Part shown: piece after piece, positions 24,701 through 64,000 of the stretch | Position numbering within the stretch: position 1 is the first letter of the stretch | Layout: each line of letters begins with the position of its first letter | Origin: JBBWZH01 sp035544115 | Lineage (GTDB): Bacteria > Actinomycetota > Actinomycetes > Mycobacteriales > CADCTP01 | Assembly (NCBI GenBank): GCA_963714145.1 | Contig: OY970235.1 | Span: forward strand, 8,742,001 to 8,806,000 | Reading direction: 5' to 3' | Length of the DNA: 64,000 bases | Position numbers and translations under genes: made by a program | Notes under the pieces: generated by a model | Told to the model about the DNA's origin: nothing | Seen by the model: the letters and a program-made list of their open reading frames with translations, nothing else | Database searches by the model: none

Positions 24701-26525
24701 CCTCGCGCAGCGGCAGTTCCAGGTGCGGGTCGAGCAGTGCGCAGGCCTCGTCCAGGGCGGTGGCGAAGACCGGGTAGGTCTCGTACAGCTGGCGGCCCAT
24801 GCCGGCGCGCTGCGAGCCCTGCCCGGTGAACAGGAACGCGACCTTGCCCGGCCGCGGGTTGCCGCGGACCAGGGTCGGCGCCGGCTCGCCCTTGGTCAGC
24901 GCGCGCAGGCCGGCCAGCAGCGCGTCCCGGCTGTCGGCGACCACGCCGGCCCGGTGCGCGTGGTGGGTCCGGCCGGTGGCCAGCGCGTACCCGATGTCGG
25001 CCGGGTCCAGTTCGGGGTGGGCGGCGGCGTGGTCGGCCAGCCGGGCGGCCTGCTCGCGCAGGGCCGGCTCGGTCTTGGCCGAGACCACCCAGGCGTGCGT
25101 CCCGGGCCGGGGGCCGGCCGCGGTCGGTGTGTCGGCCGCGGGCGGGTCTTCCAGGATGACGTGGGCGTTGGTGCCGCTGATGCCGAAGGACGAGACGCCG
25201 GCCCGGCGCGGGTTGCCGTCCGGTGCCCAGTCGACCGGCTGGGTTAGCAGGCTGACCGCGCCGGCCGTCCAGTCCACGTGCCGGCTGGGCGCGTCCACAT
25301 GCAACGTCCGGGGCAGGACGCCGTGCCGCATCGCCATCACCATCTTGATCACGCCGGCCACCCCGGCCGCGGCCTGGGTGTGGCCGAGGTTCGACTTGAC
25401 CGATCCGATCCACAGTGGATCGTCGGCGGGCCGGCCCTGGCCGTAGGTCGCCAGCAGCGCCTGCGCCTCGATCGGGTCGCCCAGCGTGGTCCCGGTGCCG
25501 TGCGCCTCGACAGCGTCCACATCGGACGGTGACAGCCGGGCCATGGCCAGCGCCTGGCGGATCAGCCGTTCCTGGGACGGGCCGTTCGGCGCGGTCAGGC
25601 CGTTGCTGGCACCGTCCTGGTTGACCGCCGAGCCGCGGATCACGCCGAGCACCCGGTGCCCGAGCCGCTGCGCGTCGGACAGCCGCTCCAGCAGCAGCAT
25701 CCCGACCCCCTCGCCCCAGCCGGTGCCGTCGGCGGCGTCCGCGAACGACTTGCACCGGCCGTCCGGGGCCAGCCCGCGCTGCCGGCTGAACTCGATGAAC
25801 ACGGTCGGGGTGGACATCACGGTGACCCCGCCGGCCAGGGCCAGCCCGCAGTCGCCCTGCCGCAGCGCCTCGGCCGCCAGGTGCATCGCCACCAGCGAGG
25901 ACGAGCAGGCGGTGTCGATGCTGACCGCCGGGCCCTCCAGGCCGAACGTGTAGGCCACCCGGCCGGATGCGATGCTGCCCGCGCTGCCATTGCCGAGGTA
26001 GCCCTCGAAGCCGTCCGGCACCTGGTTCATCAGGCGCGCGCCGTAGTCGTTGTACATGACGCCGGCGAACACGCCGGTCTTGCTGCCGCGCAGGGTGGCC
26101 GGGTCGATGCCGGCCCGCTCGAAGACCTCCCAGGACGTCTCCAGCAGCAGCCGCTGCTGCGGGTCGATCGCCAGCGCTTCCCGGGGCGAGATGCCGAAGA
26201 AGCCGGCGTCGAACTGGTCGGCGTCGTAGAGGAAGCCGCCGTGCCGGGTGTAGATCTTCCCGGTCCGGTCCGGGTCCGGGTCGTAGAGGTCCTCGGCGGA
26301 CCAGCCCCGGGTCGCCGGGAACGCCGAGACGGCGTCCCGGCCCTCGTGCACCAGCTGCCACAGGTCCTCGGGTGAGCGCACCCCGCCCGGGTAACGGCAG
26401 GCCATCCCGACGATCGCCACCGGCTCGTGCCGCTCGTCCTCGGCGTCCTGCAGGCGCTGCCGGGTCTTGTGCAGGTCGGCAGTGACCCACTTCAGGTAGT
26501 CGACGAGCTTCTCTTCCTTGCTCAC
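21792..26525 (-). CDS. Type I PKS, final module: KS-AT(malonyl)-KR(inactive)-ACP, no thioesterase
   Basis: A 1577-residue single module from a GTG start (GAGAGGG upstream). The N-terminal docking coiled coil begins MSKEEKLVDYLKWVTADL. KS has Cys207 in DTACSSS; AT has Ser657 in GHSIGE and the HAFH signature of malonyl-CoA specificity. No dehydratase follows. The KR is degenerate: its NADPH motif reads TGCATALG and the catalytic-tyrosine block (normally NYAAAN) reads GLGSRAVRH, so the keto group should remain. The ACP site is Ser1529 in the unusual LGFSSYAALEL. The protein stops after the ACP. A beta-ketoacyl-ACP with no thioesterase is what the tetronate-forming KASIII needs. It lies 46 bases after the D gene. 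Confidence 0.93.
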   Translation of the reverse strand: MSKEEKLVDYLKWVTADLHKTRQRLQDAEDERHEPVAIVGMACRYPGGVRSPEDLWQLVHEGRDAVSAFPATRGWSAEDLYDPDPDRTGKIYTRHGGFLYDADQFDAGFFGISPREALAIDPQQRLLLETSWEVFERAGIDPATLRGSKTGVFAGVMYNDYGARLMNQVPDGFEGYLGNGSAGSIASGRVAYTFGLEGPAVSIDTACSSSLVAMHLAAEALRQGDCGLALAGGVTVMSTPTVFIEFSRQRGLAPDGRCKSFADAADGTGWGEGVGMLLLERLSDAQRLGHRVLGVIRGSAVNQDGASNGLTAPNGPSQERLIRQALAMARLSPSDVDAVEAHGTGTTLGDPIEAQALLATYGQGRPADDPLWIGSVKSNLGHTQAAAGVAGVIKMVMAMRHGVLPRTLHVDAPSRHVDWTAGAVSLLTQPVDWAPDGNPRRAGVSSFGISGTNAHVILEDPPAADTPTAAGPRPGTHAWVVSAKTEPALREQAARLADHAAAHPELDPADIGYALATGRTHHAHRAGVVADSRDALLAGLRALTKGEPAPTLVRGNPRPGKVAFLFTGQGSQRAGMGRQLYETYPVFATALDEACALLDPHLELPLREVMFAPAHSDESLLLNQTLYTQTSLFALETALLRLVTSWQIKPDYLAGHSIGELVAAHAAGVLTLQDAAALVAARAKLMGTLPPGGAMITIHAPADQVEPTLPAGVTIAAVNTPQATVISGDAAAAEEVAAHWADRGVKTRKLTVSHAFHSPHMDPILADFTAAAAGLDYQPPTVPVISNLTGRPATGDQLVTAAYWAQHIRRAVRWGQTATTLHDLGVTTYLEIGPDTTLSTLTQTTLAAGDHADAVLVHILNPRRPELRAALTAATTLHTTGHVPHWPAVLGHAAPAPADLPTYAFQHQRYWLDAPPAASNNAEASDEARFWAAVEQGDLSSLASALWTTDQEQDALNAVLPVLSAWRRQHRWHYRVGWRPLTGSTAGPTAVSRPAAAGPAAAVDGSWLLVAPEAGAADLVAGCAAALADRPGTALTVEIPTGAGRQQVTELLRAAVGGQSSGAPVRGVLSLLALTGPGATAATAPMAAPAAASLVAAGTVSTVDLVGALDDAGLAAPLWLVTRGAVSVGPDDPVTSPEQAGIWGLGQALAAERQRWIGLVDLPADPDDGTRRWLAAVLTGGSGEDQVAIRSGGAQARRLIPARPGQHDGWTPAGTALVTGCATALGRDVARWLARHGADHLLLAWPGGADDPQAAKLAGELAGAGAEVTIADCDPADRDALAGLLAGVPEPHPLTAVVHVAVEDGGPDIGLDAFLAAAGNLDQLTRELAPAAFVVFSSIAGLVGGPGLGSRAVRHAVLDALTQQRRAAGLPALAVACGPFATVGSDAPAESRVDGPAGPLAERLREWGLRPTAAGPATEALRRAVSAGSAHVAVTDIEFDRLLPGLVEAGRGRIFAELPAAQVFFDPTAARADEPATEPVNDRLAGASEAERVGILLDLIRTHAATVLGYATPADLDVDANFLDLGFSSYAALELSNLMQASGVELPLVAIYDHATARALAEHLQGELAGSGPTPTA

Positions 26526-26571
26526 TTCGCATCAACCCTCTCGCCGGGGCCGGGCAGCGCTCCGGTTGTAC

Positions 26572-38511
<11,940 letters not shown>

Positions 38512-38546
38512 CGCGAATCCACCCTCACTGCCGGGCCCGGACGTCA

Positions 38547-60187
<21,641 letters not shown>

Positions 60188-60227
60188 GGGTACGTCAGTC
60201 CTTTGCAGGGCCGGTTCTGGCGCGGGC

Positions 60228-63200
60228 TTAGGAGAGGCCGAGTTCCTTGTCGATGAAGTCGAAGATCTCGTCATCACCGGCGGTCTCGATCTTGGCGGTC
60301 ACCGCCACGGCGCTGGCGCCCGCGGCGTCCGGCCCGTGGTTCAACCTGTGCAGCAGGCCCTGCAGCCGCCCGGCGAGCTCGGTCCTGGCCGCCGGGAAGA
60401 TGGTCTCCAGGTCGGCTTCCAACCGGTCCAGCTCGGCCAGGATGCCCAACGGCGCCGCCGACGCGGCCGGCGCGATTTCGCCCCGCAGGTAGTCGGCGAG
60501 CAGGGCCGGCGTCGGGTAGTCGAAGATCAGCGTCGCATGTAGACGGAGGCCGGTGCTGGCGCTGAGCCGGTTGCGCAGCTCCACCGCGGTCAGCGAGTCG
60601 AAGCCCATATCCATGATCCCGCGCTCTGCCTCGACCGCGTGCGGGTTGCTCAGCCCGAGCACCGCCGCGATGTGCGCGCGGAGGTGGTCGAGCAGGACGC
60701 CGCCCTGCTCGGCCTCGGTGAGGCCGGCCAGCCGCTGCGCCAGGTTCGGCCCGTTCGCCGCGCCGCCGGCGTCGGCCACCCGCCGGGTGCTGCCGCGGAC
60801 CAGGCCGCGGAACACCGGGTTCGGCTCGCCGCCCTGGATGCTCAGCCGGGCCAGGTCCAGCCGCACCGGGACGAGCGCCGCCCGGCCGGTGCGCAGCGCC
60901 GCGTCGAACAGGCCCAGCGCCAGTTCGGACGACATCGGCAGGATGCCGGTGCGGCCCATCCGGGCCAGGTCGGAGCTGTTCAGCTCGCGGGCCATCCCGG
61001 TCTCCTGCGCCCACAGACCCCAGGCCAGCGCGGTCGCGGCCAGGCCCTGGCCACGCCGGTGCTGAGCCAGCGCGTCCAGGAACGTGTTGGCCGCGGCGTA
61101 GTTGCCCTGGCCGGCGTTGCCGATGGTGCCGGCGACCGACGAGTAGAGCACGAACGCGGCGAGGTCGAGCTCCCTGGTCAGCTCGTGCAGGTGCCAGGCG
61201 GCGTCCACCTTCGGCCGCAGCACGGCGTCCAGCCGCTGCGGGGTGAGCGACCCGACGGTGGCGTCGTCCAGCGTGCCGGCGGTGTGCACCACCGCGGTCA
61301 GCGGGTGTTCGGCCGGGACGTTCGCGAGCAGCGCCCGCAGCGACTCCCGGTCGGTCACGTCGCAGCCGGCAACGGTCACCGACACGCCCGCGGCGGCGAG
61401 TTCCGCGGTGAGCTCCGCGGCGCCGGCCGCGTCCGGGCCGCGCCGGCTGGCCAGCAACAGGTGCCGGGCGCCGTGCCCGGTGGCCAGGTGCCGGGCCAGC
61501 AACTGGCCCAGCGCGCCGGTGCCGCCGGTGATCAGAACCGTGCCGGCCGGGTCGAGCAGCGGCCCGGTGGACGGCTCGACACCGGTCGCCCGGGCCAGCC
61601 GCGGTGCCCGCAGTTGCCCGCCGCGCAGCGCGAGTTGTGCCTCGCCGGCGCCGATCGCCGCCGGCAGCGCCTGGTACGAGGCCGGTTCGCCGTCGTGGTC
61701 GAGCAGCACGATCCGGCCCGGGTGCTCCGACTGCGCCGAGCGGACCAGGCCCCAGACCGTCGCGGCGGCCAGCTCGCCGGCCTGCGCCAGCGGGCCGTCC
61801 ACGGCGTTGCGGGTCAGCACCGCGAGCCGGGCCGGGGCGAGCCGCGGGTCGGCCAGGAAGGTCTGGACCACCGACAGGGCCCAGTGCGCCGCCGCCCGGG
61901 CCGACTCGGCGGCGTCGCCGGTCGGGTCCGGCCGGTACGCGGCCAGCACCACATCCGGTGCGTCGCCGTCCGGCAGGTCGGTGAGGTCCGGGTAGGCGTG
62001 CGCGGTGCCGCCGGTCGCCCGGACCGCGTCGGCCACGGCGTCGTCGCCGATGACCGCCCAGCGCGCCGCCGATGCGGTCGCCGGGGCCGGCAGCCCGGTC
62101 CAGTCCAGCTGGTAGAGGGAATCCTGCCGACCGCTGGTGGACGGGATCTGCTCCCGGTTCACCGGGCGGACGGTGAGCGAGCCGATGCTGACCACCGGCG
62201 CGCCGGTCGGGTCGGTCATCGCCAGCGCCATCGTGTTCTCGCCGGTGCTGGTCAGCTGCACCCGCAGGTTCACCGCGCCGGTCGCGTGCAGCGCGACCTC
62301 GCTCCAGGAGAACGGCAGCCGGACCCGGTCGACGTCCAGGAACGTCATCGGGTGCAGCGCGCAGTCCAGCAGCGCCGGGTGGATGCCGTACGCACCGGGC
62401 TCGGTGCCCCGGTCCAGGACGATGTCCGCGTAGATGGTGTCACCGGACCGCCAGGCGGCCTGCAGCCCGCGGAACGGTGGCGCGTAGTGGTAGCCGCGCT
62501 CGGTCATCAGCCGGTAGTGCTCGTCCACGTCCAGGGCGACCGCGCCCGCCGGCGGCCAGACGCCCGCCGCGGCCGAGGCCAGCGGGCTGGGCAGCGGGCC
62601 CATGGCGAGCACACCGGTGGCGTGCCGGGTCCACGGCGTGCCCGCCGGGTCGGTGGTGGCGCGGGAGTCGACGGTGAACGGCCGCCGGCCGGACCCGTCC
62701 GCCGGCTCGATGGCCACCCGGATGTTGTACGTGCGCTGCGGCGCGACGGTGAGGAACGCGTGGTGGGTCAGCTCGTCGATGAACCCGCCACCCAGCTGTT
62801 CGGCCGCCTGCGAGAGCAGGTCGACGTACGCGGTGCCGGGCAGGATGACCGTGCCGTGGATGGCGTGCTGGCTCAGCCACGGGTGGCTGGTCAGCGAGAG
62901 GTGGCCGGTGAACAGGTGGGTGTCGTCGGGCAGGTCGATGGTGCCGGTGATGATCGGGTGCTGGGTCGGGTTGAGCCCGGCGGTGCTGGTGCGGACGGAC
63001 CGGGCGTCGACCCAGTACCGCTCGTGCTGGAAGGCGTAGGTGGGCAGGTCCGGGTGGCTGGCCGCGTCGCCGAGGACGGCCACCCAGTCCGGGCTGCGGC
63101 CGGTGGTGTGCAGGGTGGCCATCGCGGCCAGCACGGTCTGCGCCTCCGACTGTCCAGGTCGGACAGTGGCGATCAGGGTGGCGTCCTCGCTGTTCAGGGT

Positions 63201-64000
63201 ATTGGCGGTGAGCGTGGTCAAGGTGGTGTCCGGGCCGAGTTCGAGGTACGTGGTGACGCCGTTGTCCCGCAGGGTGGCGGCGGTGTCGGCCCAGCGGACG
63301 GCGTTGCGGATGTGCTCGGCCCAGTAGGTGGGAGTGGTCAGCTCGTCGCCGGTGGCGATGGTGCCGGTGAGGTTGGAGACGACCGGGATGGCCGGGGCCT
63401 GGTAGTCGAGGTCGGCCGCGGCGGTGAAGTCGTCGAGGATGGGTTCCATGTGGGCGGAGTGGAAGGCGTGCGAGACCGTGAGTTTCCGGGTCTTGACCCC
63501 GCGCGCGGCCCACCCGGCGGCTACCTGCCCGGCGGCGTCGGTGTCGCCGGAGATGACTGTCGTGTGTGGAGTGTTGACGGCGGCGATGCCGACTCCGTCG
63601 ATCAAGGTGGGTTCGACGTCGGCGACCGGGGCGTGAATGGTGATCATCGCGCCGCCCGGCGGCAGCGAGCCCATGAGGCCCGCCCGGGCCGCGACCAGCG
63701 CGGCCGCGTCCGGCAGGGAAAGCACGCCGGCGACGTGCGCGGCGACCAGTTCGCCGATGGAGTGCCCGGCCACGAAGTCCGGCGCCAGACCCCAGGAGGT
63801 GACGAGCCGGAACAGCGCGGTCTCGAACGCGAACAGCGCGGTCTGGGTGTAGCGGGTCTGGTTCAGCAGCCCGGCCTGGTCGTCGAACATGACCTCCCGC
63901 AGCGGATGGTCCAGGTGCGGGTCCAGCAGCGCGCAGGCCTCGTCCAAGGCCGCGGCGAACACCGGGTACGTCTCGTACAGCGCCTTGCCCATGCCGGCCC
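60228..64000 (-). CDS. Type I PKS, partial: AT(malonyl)-DH-KR-ACP of the last module
   Basis: The frame runs off the right edge inside the AT, just after the GQGSQRAG-type motif, so the KS and any earlier modules or loading domain are outside. Visible: AT with GHSIGE and HAFH (malonyl-CoA), DH with HAIHGTVILP (His codon at 62865-62867) and HPALLDCALH, KR with GGTGALG, LDD and NYAAAN, and an ACP (Ser codon at 60594-60596). The C-terminal tail ILAELDRLEADLE...EIFDFIDKELGLS is a docking region. The stop is TAA, 40 bases before the three-module PKS gene. Expected output of this module is an alkene. Confidence 0.92.
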   Translation of the reverse strand, partial: AGMGKALYETYPVFAAALDEACALLDPHLDHPLREVMFDDQAGLLNQTRYTQTALFAFETALFRLVTSWGLAPDFVAGHSIGELVAAHVAGVLSLPDAAALVAARAGLMGSLPPGGAMITIHAPVADVEPTLIDGVGIAAVNTPHTTVISGDTDAAGQVAAGWAARGVKTRKLTVSHAFHSAHMEPILDDFTAAADLDYQAPAIPVVSNLTGTIATGDELTTPTYWAEHIRNAVRWADTAATLRDNGVTTYLELGPDTTLTTLTANTLNSEDATLIATVRPGQSEAQTVLAAMATLHTTGRSPDWVAVLGDAASHPDLPTYAFQHERYWVDARSVRTSTAGLNPTQHPIITGTIDLPDDTHLFTGHLSLTSHPWLSQHAIHGTVILPGTAYVDLLSQAAEQLGGGFIDELTHHAFLTVAPQRTYNIRVAIEPADGSGRRPFTVDSRATTDPAGTPWTRHATGVLAMGPLPSPLASAAAGVWPPAGAVALDVDEHYRLMTERGYHYAPPFRGLQAAWRSGDTIYADIVLDRGTEPGAYGIHPALLDCALHPMTFLDVDRVRLPFSWSEVALHATGAVNLRVQLTSTGENTMALAMTDPTGAPVVSIGSLTVRPVNREQIPSTSGRQDSLYQLDWTGLPAPATASAARWAVIGDDAVADAVRATGGTAHAYPDLTDLPDGDAPDVVLAAYRPDPTGDAAESARAAAHWALSVVQTFLADPRLAPARLAVLTRNAVDGPLAQAGELAAATVWGLVRSAQSEHPGRIVLLDHDGEPASYQALPAAIGAGEAQLALRGGQLRAPRLARATGVEPSTGPLLDPAGTVLITGGTGALGQLLARHLATGHGARHLLLASRRGPDAAGAAELTAELAAAGVSVTVAGCDVTDRESLRALLANVPAEHPLTAVVHTAGTLDDATVGSLTPQRLDAVLRPKVDAAWHLHELTRELDLAAFVLYSSVAGTIGNAGQGNYAAANTFLDALAQHRRGQGLAATALAWGLWAQETGMARELNSSDLARMGRTGILPMSSELALGLFDAALRTGRAALVPVRLDLARLSIQGGEPNPVFRGLVRGSTRRVADAGGAANGPNLAQRLAGLTEAEQGGVLLDHLRAHIAAVLGLSNPHAVEAERGIMDMGFDSLTAVELRNRLSASTGLRLHATLIFDYPTPALLADYLRGEIAPAASAAPLGILAELDRLEADLETIFPAARTELAGRLQGLLHRLNHGPDAAGASAVAVTAKIETAGDDEIFDFIDKELGLS

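Noticed and set aside
20124..25247. A very long plus-strand open frame opposite the flavoprotein and last PKS gene
   Set aside because: It is antisense to genes with full catalytic motifs. Its translation is low-complexity Gly/Arg/Gln/Val without any domain, a known artefact of high-GC coding DNA.

Overview
The window comes from a high-GC actinomycete. Codons end mostly in G or C, GTG starts and ATGA/GTGA stop-start overlaps are common, and the regulators are SARP and LuxR types. A Micromonosporaceae-like host is plausible, but no rRNA or housekeeping marker is present to prove it. Nearly the whole window is one biosynthetic gene cluster for a polyketide tetronate, probably a spirotetronate of the decalin-containing (chlorothricin/kijanimicin/pyrroindomycin-like) kind.

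Layout. 0-3 kb: the end of a NarL-type sensor kinase, its LuxR-type response regulator, and a convergent AfsR-like SARP with an NB-ARC ATPase. 3.5-8.3 kb (+): a coupled operon SDR-TetR-type II thioesterase-small SARP, then a P450 and its [3Fe-4S] ferredoxin. The small SARP has a TTA (bldA) codon at position 9. 8.4-8.7 kb (-): an orphan ribbon-helix-helix gene. 8.8-13.9 kb (-): the five-gene tetronate cassette, transcribed KASIII, FkbH-like glyceryl-ACP synthase, ACP, E2-like acyltransferase, alpha/beta hydrolase. 14.2-20.0 kb (+): an ABC exporter pair, a streptophobe-type membrane protein and an OmpR/histidine kinase pair. 20.3-64 kb (-): a PHBH-fold flavoprotein and five modular type I PKS genes. 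The first PKS is cut by the right edge of the window.

How it works together. Reading the PKS from right to left gives at least eight extension modules in five proteins (A partial, B three modules, C one, D two, E one). The last protein has no thioesterase and a dead ketoreductase, so it should deliver a beta-ketoacyl-ACP. The cassette makes glyceryl-ACP from a glycolytic C3 unit, joins it to the beta-ketoacyl chain to form a tetronate and releases it. It then acetylates and eliminates to create the exocyclic methylene used in spirotetronate cycloaddition. Domain content predicts a chain (numbered from the tetronate end) with C3 ketone, C4(Me)=C5, saturated C6-C7, C9-OH, C10=C11, C12(Me)=C13, C14=C15 and C16=C17. 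This is the diene/dienophile pattern used to make a trans-decalin, and the flavoprotein next to the last PKS is a candidate for that cyclisation.

Not in the window: the PKS loading module and first extension module(s), any glycosyltransferase or deoxysugar genes, and a recognisable small AbyU/PyrI4-type spirocyclase. I saw no tRNA, rRNA, CRISPR array, insertion sequence or prophage gene.
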